A stretch of DNA of 16,935 nt from PGYR01 sp041595255 (GTDB taxonomy: Bacteria; Bacteroidota; Ignavibacteria; Kapaibacteriales; UBA2268). Position numbers and translations under genes: made by a program. Shown piece by piece: positions 6,014-13,367 of this stretch. Every line of letters begins with the position of its first letter. Positions within the stretch are counted from its first letter, which is position 1. The DNA is taken from the NCBI GenBank assembly GCA_041595255.1, contig JBFHKR010000052.1:1-16935 (forward strand). Reading direction: 5' to 3'. Below the pieces are notes generated by a model. It was given only the letters and a program-made list of their open reading frames with translations. It did not search any database and was not told the origin of the DNA.

Positions 6014-7192
6014 ATGAAATTATTAAGTATTACTTCATTATTTCTTATACTTTTTCTTTCTACTGGTTATCCTTTGTCTTCTGACGAAAGTGAGGACAAG
6101 GAAATGATGAATAAAATAGACTCAGTCTATGAATTTAAACATGTAATCAATGTAGAAACTACTAAAGTTAAGAATCAGAACCGAACTGGCACTTGTTGGA
6201 CTTTTGCTGGAAACTCGTTTATTGAGACAGAATTACTCCGTGAGGGAAAAGGTGAGGTCGATTTGTCGGAAATGTTTATAGTTAGAAATATGTATCCCGA
6301 AAAGGCAGATTTATACGTTCGTTATCACGGAAAGACACAATTCGGAGAAGGTGCATTGACTAATGATGTTATGCGATCAATAGATAAATACGGTGTAGTG
6401 CCAGAGTCTGAATATTCTACCCGTCCAGAAAATGGTTATCTAAATCATGCTGAAATGTCAGGTATATTAGAAGATATGTTAAAAAGAATTGTTGCAACAG
6501 ATGCAAGTAATAGAACAACTAAATGGAAAAAAGCATTTGAGTCAGTATTAGACGTTTATATGGGACCAGCTCCTTCTAAATTTGAAGTTAATGGAGTAGA
6601 ATATACTCCTATCAGCTATAGAGATTATTTAGGTATAGATACTAAACAATTTGTAGACATAACTTCTTTTACTCATCATCCATTTTATAACAAATTTGTT
6701 TTAGAAGTACCTGATAACTTTTCGCATGGAGAGTTTTATAATGTCCCAATGAATGAGTTGCTTGAGATAACAGAAAAAGCATTGGAAAATGGATATTCTG
6801 TGGATTGGGGAGCAGATGTATCTGAACCTTCATTCGAATCTAAATACGGTCTTGCAATTAATCCTGCTGATATGAAGCAAATGATTTTGGATAAAGATGT
6901 GATAAAATGGGATTCTATTTATACTGAACTAAATATAACACAAGAAATCAGGCAAGAAGATTTTGATAATTATCTAACTCAAGATGATCACGGAATGCAT
7001 ATAGTTGGTATTGTCAAAGACAAGTTAGATAGGAAATATTTTGTTGTGAAAAACTCGTGGGGAACAAAGAAAAAGGGGCATGAAGGTTATTTATATGTTT
7101 CTTACTCCTACTTTATGCACAAAACAACAGCAATAACACTAAATAAAAATGGAATACCTTCTAATTTGAAAAAGAAATTAAAAATAAATTAA
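6014..7192 (+). CDS. Exported C1-family cysteine peptidase (aminopeptidase C/bleomycin hydrolase-like)
   Basis: This 392-residue protein has an export signal (1-23). The papain-like catalytic set is complete: oxyanion Gln55 and Cys61 in QNRTGTCWTFAG, His329 in DDHGMHIVGI, and Asn347 in VVKNSWG. The long region between Cys and His, together with the late KYFVVKNSWG...GYLYVSYSYF, fits the bleomycin hydrolase/PepC (C1B) branch rather than classical papains, which are shorter. Bacteroidota carry exported members annotated as aminopeptidase C that presumably process peptides in the periplasm or outside the cell. Compared with typical cytoplasmic PepC it is somewhat shorter and has the added signal. 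One base separates its stop from the helicase-nuclease start. A TTGACT box (5973-5978) and TAAAAT (5993-5998) lie upstream, but the 14-base spacing makes them a poor promoter. Confidence 0.9.
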   Translation: MKLLSITSLFLILFLSTGYPLSSDESEDKEMMNKIDSVYEFKHVINVETTKVKNQNRTGTCWTFAGNSFIETELLREGKGEVDLSEMFIVRNMYPEKADLYVRYHGKTQFGEGALTNDVMRSIDKYGVVPESEYSTRPENGYLNHAEMSGILEDMLKRIVATDASNRTTKWKKAFESVLDVYMGPAPSKFEVNGVEYTPISYRDYLGIDTKQFVDITSFTHHPFYNKFVLEVPDNFSHGEFYNVPMNELLEITEKALENGYSVDWGADVSEPSFESKYGLAINPADMKQMILDKDVIKWDSIYTELNITQEIRQEDFDNYLTQDDHGMHIVGIVKDKLDRKYFVVKNSWGTKKKGHEGYLYVSYSYFMHKTTAITLNKNGIPSNLKKKLKIN

Positions 7193-7193
7193 T

Positions 7194-10100
7194 ATGACCG
7201 AATTAGAATTTCTAAAAGACTTAACTCCAGAACAGAGAACTGCGACTCTTTTGTTTGATGATGATGTCTCAGTAACAGCTAATGCTGGTTCAGGAAAGAC
7301 TACAATGTTAGTTAGGAAATATTTGTATTTGCAACTTTTCCATCCAGATAAGTTTAATTACAAGAATTTAGTTGCAATTACTTTTACTAACAAAGCTGCT
7401 TCAGAAATTCGTAAGAAAATAAGAGAAACTATCACAAGCTTATTTAATAAATCTAAGCCATTTGATAATATTGAGTTAGATGTAAAGCAAAAAGAAATAC
7501 TTGATAGAATAAATAGAAACTTAGTAAATCTAGAAGTGGGTACTATTCACAAGTTCTGTAGGCGATTAATTAAAGATCATGCTTTCAGAGCTGGGCTAGA
7601 ACCAAACTTTACTGTATTGGATGAAAATGAGAAAAGCATAATACTAACTAGAATAATTAATGAAGTACTCAGCGAAGATAACAGCAATAATTATAAATAT
7701 ATATCTAAAGCTATTCTTTTCTTAGGTGTTCAAGACACTATCTCAATAATCCTTGATTTGGTTTACAAACAAGTTCATTTAGATAAACAACAACTGTTTT
7801 ATGAACAAGATCTAAATCAAATAATTGATCATATAATTTCAAATATCAAAAAGATTCATAAAGTTACTATATTTAGATTTTTAGATCAGATTAGTGACGA
7901 ATTTTCGTTTGGTAGTACTTTAACTGACAAAGCTAAAGAACTCTTATTTCCTGTTTTTAATGAATTATATTCTGATCGGAATTATGAAAAGAAAAGCTTA
8001 AAAGAGATACTTTTAGAACTCCAGACTCTAAGAGGTATAAAAGATGGAAGAAACCTAGCTTTGAAAAAGTTACTTGGTACTTCGAAATTTGGAGAACTAG
8101 ATTCTATTATTAAATCCTTTAGTACTATATTAGACAATACTGGCGAAGATAATCATACACTACTACGAAATAGGATAGAAGTAGGTCTAGCATTAACTAT
8201 ACTAGCAAAAGAAGTAGCTGCACGCTATACTAAAATTAACTATGGATCTAATAGAATCGATAATGATTCCACGATAGACAAGGCAGTTGAATTACTTCAG
8301 AATCATGTTGTAAAAGATATAATACAAGATGAATTGGCTTATGTAATGATTGATGAATTCCAAGATACTGACGACAGACAACTAGCAATTGCTAATCTTA
8401 TCAGAGAAAATGGGAGTGTAAAAATATTCGTAGTTGGCGATGATAAACAAAGTATATATAGGTTTCGCAACGCAGATGTACGTGTCTTTAAAAATTTGAG
8501 AAGAGAATTGGATTCTAATTATAGACTAGAATTAAATACTTCTTTTCGTTCAGAATTAGAGGTAAATGCATTTGTTAATGATTTATTCTCCAATTATATG
8601 GATTCCAATATTAGTGAATTTGATATTGACTATCAAAAAATAGTTTCGTTTCATTCTAAATTGGATGAAGATTTTAAAAAGATTAATATAATGCTGTATG
8701 ATAATCAAGGAGAAACCAAATTAGAAGATGAGAAAGTGGGTTCGTTTAATCAACTTATCAAATCTATTCATTATTTGATAAATGAGAAAGGAGCTCAACC
8801 AGAAGATATTTGTATTTTGTCAACCGGAACTACTCATTTCTCTAGAATCACAAAACTTCTCGCCGAAAAAGGATTAGATTATAAAGTAATGGCCGGCAAA
8901 GGTTTTTTTGATAAAAATGAAGTAAAAAGCTTAATATCATATATTCAATTCATAGAATCACCTGAAAATGATATGTTATGTGCTGCCGCTCTGAAATCTT
9001 CACTTTTCAATTATACAGATAATGATTTATACAAAATAGGAAATTTCTCAAAAGACGAACTCACATTTTGGCAAAAATTCCAAATATATGCTGAAGAAAG
9101 TGAAAATTTACTTGATAAGGAAATATCTGCATTATTAGCGAAATCTATAAAACTCTCAAATAAGCTTCCGCTTTCTAATCTAATAATTAAGGTAATTGAT
9201 GAATCCAATTGGAATTATTTCTATCAAGATGATAAAAATCAAGATACTGTTTTTAGAAATCTTTATAGGTTTATGGGGTATATTAATGCCTTAGAAGATA
9301 GGGCATATGGTAGTTTAGGGCAGACTTTCGAATTATTAGATTATGATTTCATGAGAAATAACAAGTCTGAGGATGTTGGGAAAGCTGAAAAAGCTATTAA
9401 ATTATCTACAATTCATAGTGCTAAAGGGCTAGAATTTCCACATGTAATCATTTTAGATTTTGATTTAATCAATCTACCAAAAGGTCAAAATAGTAGCTCC
9501 AAATTTGATGAAAATTATGGACTTACTATGAAAATACCTACTTCTATTGACAATTATGATGAATTTGCCACAAGTGAAACAGCTATTGATTTATTGATAA
9601 AAGAGAATAATAGTATCGCGGCAAAGGCTGAAAATCTGCGTCTATTCTATGTGGCAGCGACTAGAGCTATAAAGTCACTTCATCTTATAATGAAGAATGG
9701 AGAAACTTCTAAACCAATAGTTGAACTCCAACAGATATTTGATGATTTCAAATCTAATTCAGCATTAAAGAAAAATACATCTATATCTGTTTTTGATAGT
9801 AATGGTAAGAATGAAGTTATCAATTTTGATTATACTATTTATACAGACACAGATTATTCTAATATCGATGATTATTCATTCGATATTGAAAAAAAATCAA
9901 AAAAAATCAACCCTAGTGCTCCAAGATATATAGGAACAGTTGATGCTTTGGAAAAGGAGATAAACTTTAGTGCAACTAAATTGTCAATGCTTCAAGATAT
10001 TAGAAATAAAGAGAAGTTTAAAGAAGTATATATTTATGGATTACCTATACTAAAATCATCAAACTTGAATTATGACAATGATGAGTTAATTGAAATTGAA

Positions 10101-10751
10101 GATAATAAAACCTCAGACGGTACGGAATATGGTATATTATTTCATGCCCTAATGGAAAATGTTGAAACAGTACTTAATACTGATTTTTCAATATCATTGA
10201 ACGATATTGAGAATGTGTTGACTAATACTGCTTCAAAATATCAAATAAAATTAAAAAGTGGCGATTATAAGAAGCTTACAGAAGATATACAGAGATTATT
10301 AGATTCAAACTATTTTAAAAATAATATCCAAACCCTTCTAAATTCGAAAAAAGAGTTTGACCTAAAATTAGCATTTGGTGATCATACTCTTTCTGCTGTA
10401 TATGATTCTATAAGTTTTGATGGTGATAATGTAGAAATTTGGGATTGGAAGACTAATTACTTTTATGACAACGAAACTTTGGAATCGAAAGCAAGAAAAT
10501 ACTCGCTTCAAATGAATATGTATGCATTATTTGCATTCAGATTCAATGATACAGTGGAGAAAATAAACTCACGCTTATTTTTCATAAATAAACTCGAAAA
10601 TTCTAAAAATGATAATGATTGGATTTTTACTAAATGCTATACTAGAGATGATATTCCAGAGTTACAAATTGAGATAGCGGAGTTAATCGGCGTTATAAAA
10701 GGAAGATACCCAAATACTTACCCTGTTGCCCCAGTCGAATTAGATGAATAA
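7194..10751 (+). CDS. AddA/RecB-like helicase-nuclease (UvrD superfamily with PD-(D/E)XK domain)
   Basis: This 1185-residue protein is a UvrD/Rep-type superfamily 1A helicase. Walker A is ANAGSGKTT (29-37). FTNKAASEIRKKI follows as motif Ia, then the Walker B DEFQD at 387-391, GDDKQSIYRFRNAD (415-428) and STIHSAKGLEFPHV (738-751). The C-terminal quarter is a RecB-like nuclease: EYGILFHALMENVE, an Asp in AVYDSIS, DWKT with Asp1084 and Lys1086, and YSLQMNMYALF as the trailing QxxxY-type helix. This domain set is that of AddA, the helicase-nuclease of AddAB, which resects double-strand breaks for RecA repair. No AddB partner lies in the window, so a standalone FCB-type exonuclease V subunit is equally possible. 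Being one base downstream of an exported peptidase is functionally odd and may be only operon packing. Confidence 0.9.
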   Translation: MTELEFLKDLTPEQRTATLLFDDDVSVTANAGSGKTTMLVRKYLYLQLFHPDKFNYKNLVAITFTNKAASEIRKKIRETITSLFNKSKPFDNIELDVKQKEILDRINRNLVNLEVGTIHKFCRRLIKDHAFRAGLEPNFTVLDENEKSIILTRIINEVLSEDNSNNYKYISKAILFLGVQDTISIILDLVYKQVHLDKQQLFYEQDLNQIIDHIISNIKKIHKVTIFRFLDQISDEFSFGSTLTDKAKELLFPVFNELYSDRNYEKKSLKEILLELQTLRGIKDGRNLALKKLLGTSKFGELDSIIKSFSTILDNTGEDNHTLLRNRIEVGLALTILAKEVAARYTKINYGSNRIDNDSTIDKAVELLQNHVVKDIIQDELAYVMIDEFQDTDDRQLAIANLIRENGSVKIFVVGDDKQSIYRFRNADVRVFKNLRRELDSNYRLELNTSFRSELEVNAFVNDLFSNYMDSNISEFDIDYQKIVSFHSKLDEDFKKINIMLYDNQGETKLEDEKVGSFNQLIKSIHYLINEKGAQPEDICILSTGTTHFSRITKLLAEKGLDYKVMAGKGFFDKNEVKSLISYIQFIESPENDMLCAAALKSSLFNYTDNDLYKIGNFSKDELTFWQKFQIYAEESENLLDKEISALLAKSIKLSNKLPLSNLIIKVIDESNWNYFYQDDKNQDTVFRNLYRFMGYINALEDRAYGSLGQTFELLDYDFMRNNKSEDVGKAEKAIKLSTIHSAKGLEFPHVIILDFDLINLPKGQNSSSKFDENYGLTMKIPTSIDNYDEFATSETAIDLLIKENNSIAAKAENLRLFYVAATRAIKSLHLIMKNGETSKPIVELQQIFDDFKSNSALKKNTSISVFDSNGKNEVINFDYTIYTDTDYSNIDDYSFDIEKKSKKINPSAPRYIGTVDALEKEINFSATKLSMLQDIRNKEKFKEVYIYGLPILKSSNLNYDNDELIEIEDNKTSDGTEYGILFHALMENVETVLNTDFSISLNDIENVLTNTASKYQIKLKSGDYKKLTEDIQRLLDSNYFKNNIQTLLNSKKEFDLKLAFGDHTLSAVYDSISFDGDNVEIWDWKTNYFYDNETLESKARKYSLQMNMYALFAFRFNDTVEKINSRLFFINKLENSKNDNDWIFTKCYTRDDIPELQIEIAELIGVIKGRYPNTYPVAPVELDE

Positions 10752-10763
10752 TCAAGTTATTCA
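10745..10763. terminator. Possible bidirectional terminator hairpin at convergent gene ends
   Basis: TGAATAA and TTATTCA form a perfect seven-pair stem around TCAAG. The stop codons of both converging genes (helicase TAA at 10749-10751, DUF6265-like stop at 10757-10759) lie inside the two arms. CTTTT follows on the plus strand. The stem is AT-rich and weak and the T-run is short, so termination is plausible but unproven. Both proteins end in Glu-stop, which by itself would create part of the symmetry. Confidence 0.35.
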
Positions 10764-11215
10764 CTTTTGAATTTGAATAACAAGGATTTTTTATCGTTAC
10801 TGATTTTTGCAAAAAGAGAGTCTTCAATTCGTGTATATTCGATTAGTTTAGGGAATTCATTTTTTTCATTATAAAATTGAACTTTTCTTATCGAATCTAA
10901 AATCATTTTAAAAGTAGTTGGGTATTTCTTTTTACTTGGTTTCGCTATGTAGAAAAATTCTTCATCAAATTTTATAATTCTTAGCTCTTCTTTACCTAAT
11001 GTATCACCTTTTTCATTAGTACTAACAGAATAACCTTCCATTATATGTTCGCTTTTACTATCCCAATGTTCATGTATTATATACCCTTCTCCTCTCATAT
11101 ACCAATCTCCACTCATCCATTCGAAATTTATGAAATCTTCACGTTTTGTTCTTTCATTCAAGGCCATACTGTAGAAAATTACCAAAGCACTGACTAAGGC
11201 AAGAATCATTATCAT
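10757..11215 (-). CDS. DUF6265-like protein with N-terminal membrane anchor or signal
   Basis: This 152-residue product is read from the ATG at 11215. A hydrophobic segment (2-16) is followed by a domain with the DUF6265 pattern: FEWMSGDW (31-38), HEHWD, GYSVSTNEKGDTLGKEELRI, FFYIAKPSKKKYPTTFKM, and a late FYNEKNEFPKLIEYTR that corresponds to the family's FxNPxHDFPQxIxY. The family is made of small lipocalin-like beta proteins of unknown function, recalled from memory. The frame stays open to 11275, but that extension overlaps the RidA gene. The internal ATG at 11215 sits 10 bases after the RidA stop and begins right at the membrane segment, so it is preferred. The two genes form a short operon. 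Confidence 0.7.
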   Translation of the reverse strand: MIMILALVSALVIFYSMALNERTKREDFINFEWMSGDWYMRGEGYIIHEHWDSKSEHIMEGYSVSTNEKGDTLGKEELRIIKFDEEFFYIAKPSKKKYPTTFKMILDSIRKVQFYNEKNEFPKLIEYTRIEDSLFAKISNDKKSLLFKFKSE

Positions 11216-11225
11216 ATATTTTCTA

Positions 11226-11612
11226 TTAAATTTTAACAATTGCTTCTGCCTCAATCTCAACAAGATAATCATCACTTATTAACCTAGCAACTTCTACCAT
11301 TGTCGTAGTTGGTTTTATATCCTTAAAAAACTGACCATGAACTTTACCAATTTCTTCCCATTTAGAGATGTTAGTTGTATATATTCTTGTTCTAACTATT
11401 GAATCTAAACCATAACCAAAATAATTCATTATGACTTCGAATTTTTCAAGTATTACTTTGGTTTGGAGTGCTATGTTTTCTAATCCTATTGGCTTTCCAT
11501 CATTATCATTTGCTACGGTACCAGAAATATAAATGATGTTCCCAACTTGTTTAGCTCTACAATATCCAACTTTATCAACCCATTCATTTTTATCCAAAAA
11601 AATATTAATCAT
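11226..11612 (-). CDS. RidA/YjgF/UK114-family protein
   Basis: This 128-residue protein has the family's normal length and pattern: YISGTVANDNDGKPIG, then RTRIYTTNISKWEEIGKVHGQFF, then PTTTMVEVARLISDDYLVEIEAEAI. RidA proteins are trimers. The best-studied branch hydrolyses reactive enamine/imine intermediates from amino-acid metabolism, using an Arg in the P-x-R-S-x-VEVARL block (Arg105 in E. coli). Here that position is Thr103 (PTTTMVEVARL), so this protein probably belongs to one of the Rid branches without imine deaminase activity. It is transcribed away from the metal operon and is followed closely by the DUF6265-like gene. The name ridA is withheld because of the missing Arg. Confidence 0.9.
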   Translation of the reverse strand: MINIFLDKNEWVDKVGYCRAKQVGNIIYISGTVANDNDGKPIGLENIALQTKVILEKFEVIMNYFGYGLDSIVRTRIYTTNISKWEEIGKVHGQFFKDIKPTTTMVEVARLISDDYLVEIEAEAIVKI

Positions 11613-11630
11613 AGTTGTTACTTTTTCATT

Positions 11631-11645
11631 AAATAATTGTTATTT
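11631..11645. promoter_or_regulatory. Fur/Zur-like dyad upstream of the metal operon (candidate operator)
   Basis: AAATAA-TTG-TTATTT is a perfect six-base inverted repeat, or seven-one-seven with one mismatch. It lies in the 65-base divergent space between the RidA gene and the first lipoprotein. Fur-family sites often have this AT-rich 7-1-7 form, and the adjacent operon looks like metal uptake. No regulator gene is in the window. In AT-rich DNA such a dyad could also arise by chance. Confidence 0.35.
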
Positions 11646-11677
11646 TGTATATGAGTATGTTTAAATATGAGAAAATT

Positions 11678-12136
11678 ATGAAAAATATTCTAGTATTATT
11701 TGCATTAGCATTGTTTTTAATTAGTTGTGACGAAGATCCAGTAAAACCTGTTGATGAAGTACCGTTCGTACCTACAGGATTTACATTCTCTCTTAATGAT
11801 AGTGTTCATATATATTGCAATAATGGTCAGCTAGATCATTTGAGAGGCGATACTATTAAAATGAATTGGTATGCCGGTGAAAAAAGCTTTAAAATCGATT
11901 TCTTAAATACTGATGGTGTAACTCTTGATAATCCTGACCCTTTAGTTTATACTACTTATGCAAATATTTTGGAACATAGTACTAAAGAAGATAAAAGAGC
12001 ATTTGCAAGTGCTTATAATTTTACTCTTAGTATAACCCCACATGATGAAGGTATTGCACATCTAGTTTTCAAATTGAATAAAGAAGGTGAAACTCTTATT
12101 AATGTTGATAGTATCCCTGTAGTAATATTTAGGTAA
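11678..12136 (+). CDS. Lipoprotein of the metal operon, copy 1
   Basis: This 152-residue lipoprotein has a signal MKNILVLFALALFLISC with lipid-attachment Cys17, an Asp/Pro-rich linker (DEDPVKPVDEVP) and an all-beta domain. The in-frame ATG at 11645 adds residues before the signal and is less likely than 11678, which is preceded by GAGA. It aligns along its whole length with the lipoprotein at 12547: a G-Q-x-D element, FKIDFLNTDGVTLDNP against FTIEFLDEDGNNIGNP, FTLSITPHDEGIAHLVFKL against WELNITPLKIGGTTFRIQI, and a closing SIPVVI against FVPIEI. They are paralogues. I do not recognise a named family. A surface or periplasmic role in metal capture is inferred from the operon. Confidence 0.82.
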   Translation: MKNILVLFALALFLISCDEDPVKPVDEVPFVPTGFTFSLNDSVHIYCNNGQLDHLRGDTIKMNWYAGEKSFKIDFLNTDGVTLDNPDPLVYTTYANILEHSTKEDKRAFASAYNFTLSITPHDEGIAHLVFKLNKEGETLINVDSIPVVIFR

Positions 12137-12193
12137 TACACTAATTAATATATTAAAACATCTTTGCAATAACTGAAATTCCAAAAAACCATA

Positions 12194-12502
12194 TTGCAGT
12201 TTAATTCAGTTTTACTGATATTTAGTTTCCTGATGATTAGTTTTATCGGGGTTGTTGGTCATAATCATGAAGATTTTATTCATGACCATGAGCTAACAAT
12301 TGATGATTTGCATAATACAAATATTGAAGTATGTTTAATATGTAATTTTCTGAAAAATACTAAATTCAGTTTCTTTGTCAAGAATCAACTAGTTATAGAG
12401 TATTCATTTCAACAAGAATATAATTCACTCGAATTATTTAACAGCAATAAACCTCCACAAATCCAAAAATTAGGTAGATCACCACCTACAGCCCTCGTAT
12501 AA
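12194..12502 (+). CDS. Small exported His/Cys-rich protein (DUF2946-like, metal-associated)
   Basis: This 102-residue protein has a hydrophobic signal or anchor (2-21), then GHNHEDFIHDHELTIDDLH with six His between residues 23 and 40, then CLIC (Cys47, Cys50), and a tail ending GRSPPTALV. A hydrophobic N-terminus, a His cluster, CxxC and a final R-x-PP is the layout of small proteins (DUF2946-like) found beside metal TonB receptors, recalled from memory. The His cluster and CxxC could bind zinc or copper in the periplasm. The start is uncertain: TTG at 12194 gives a full signal but has no good ribosome-binding site, and the next ATG at 12233 would remove much of it. It lies between the two related lipoproteins. 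Confidence 0.7.
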   Translation: MQFNSVLLIFSFLMISFIGVVGHNHEDFIHDHELTIDDLHNTNIEVCLICNFLKNTKFSFFVKNQLVIEYSFQQEYNSLELFNSNKPPQIQKLGRSPPTALV

Positions 12503-12536
12503 TTCTATTTTATTAAATTTATTTATTAATTATAAT

Positions 12537-12540
12537 GAGG
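12537..12540 (+). promoter_or_regulatory. Ribosome-binding site that fixes the start of the second lipoprotein
   Basis: GAGG lies six bases before the ATG at 12547. An earlier in-frame ATG at 12535 overlaps this site and would add MRLI ahead of a normal lipoprotein signal, so 12547 is preferred. Confidence 0.6.
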
Positions 12541-12546
12541 TTAATT

Positions 12547-13041
12547 ATGAAGTTGATTAATTCAGCTATTATTATTTCTATTCTATTTACATCACTTTTT
12601 TTAGCTAGTTGTGATGACTCCGATTCAGTAACACCTTCAGAGGAGCACTTTGAAGCTGCAGGTTATATTATCAAAAATGAAAATGATTCAACTGTATTTA
12701 AAGTATTAAAAGGGCAAGTTGATAACACTATTTCAGAATCGTTCACATTGTTGTTGGCTGATGGAAGTCAAAATTTTACAATTGAATTTCTTGATGAAGA
12801 TGGAAACAATATCGGTAATCCAGAACATGAAGATCATGAGGACTCAGAAGAAGAGGAAGAACATGAAGAACATGAACTTGAATTTCAAATGGAAGATGAT
12901 TCTATTATAAATATTGAAATAGACGAATGGGAGTTAAACATAACACCTCTAAAAATAGGTGGAACTACATTTAGAATTCAAATTTTACATGAAGGTCACC
13001 CAGACTTTACTTCACCTTTTGTCCCAATTGAAATAAAATGA
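12547..13041 (+). CDS. Lipoprotein of the metal operon, copy 2, with His/Glu/Asp-rich metal-binding insertion
   Basis: This 164-residue lipoprotein has a signal ending LFLASC with lipid-attachment Cys22, an acidic Ser-rich linker and an all-beta domain paralogous to the lipoprotein at 11678. Between the FTIEFLDEDGNNIGNP element and the WELNITP element it carries a highly acidic His-containing insertion at about 92-112 (EHEDHEDSEEEEEHEEHE), which copy 1 lacks. Such His/acidic loops typically bind zinc, nickel or copper. With the ZnuD-like receptor downstream, a role as surface metal scavenger or chaperone is a reasonable inference. Its TGA stop overlaps the next ATG (ATGA at 13038-13041), so it is translationally coupled to the MazG-like gene. 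Confidence 0.83.
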   Translation: MKLINSAIIISILFTSLFLASCDDSDSVTPSEEHFEAAGYIIKNENDSTVFKVLKGQVDNTISESFTLLLADGSQNFTIEFLDEDGNNIGNPEHEDHEDSEEEEEHEEHELEFQMEDDSIINIEIDEWELNITPLKIGGTTFRIQILHEGHPDFTSPFVPIEIK

Positions 13042-13367
13042 CAATTGCAGAAGCACAAAAATTAGTAGACGAATGGATAAAAGAAAACGGTGTTCGTTAT
13101 TTTAACGAAATGACTAATCTTGCTATACTCACCGAAGAGGTCGGTGAGTTAGCAAGAGTTTTTGCTAGAAAATATGGCGAACAATCAAGCAAAGTTTCCG
13201 ATGAGAAGTATAACGAAGCCGATGAGATGGCTGATATACTGTGGGTATTGTTGTGTCTCGCAAATCAGACTAATATCGATTTAACTGAAGCTCTGAAGAA
13301 GAATTTTGAGAAGAAGACTGCTAGAGATAAAAATCGTCATATTAATAACCCGAAACTGAAAAAGTGA
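13038..13367 (+). CDS. MazG-like nucleotide pyrophosphohydrolase
   Basis: This 109-residue all-alpha protein has the MazG-superfamily metal site: EEVGE (Glu33, Glu34, Glu37) and EMAD (Glu63, Asp66) in NEADEMADILWVLLCLANQT. It ends in the family-typical KKTARDKNRHINNPKLKK. Members hydrolyse (d)NTPs to monophosphate and pyrophosphate and often remove damaged or non-canonical nucleotides in the cytoplasm. The single-domain size matches the common Bacteroidota version. It overlaps the lipoprotein upstream (ATGA) and the receptor downstream (GTGA), which is tight coupling for a cytoplasmic housekeeping enzyme inside an envelope metal operon. A link in function is not evident. Co-regulation by chance of gene order is the simple reading. 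Confidence 0.9.
   Translation: MTIAEAQKLVDEWIKENGVRYFNEMTNLAILTEEVGELARVFARKYGEQSSKVSDEKYNEADEMADILWVLLCLANQTNIDLTEALKKNFEKKTARDKNRHINNPKLKK

Noticed and set aside
9011..9208. 65-residue minus-strand frame inside the helicase-nuclease
   Set aside because: It lies opposite conserved helicase sequence, with no start signal or recognisable motif.
12719..12910. 63-residue plus-strand frame rich in Met, Lys and Asn
   Set aside because: It is a shifted reading of the His/Glu-rich part of the second lipoprotein, whose own frame has a signal peptide and a paralogue.
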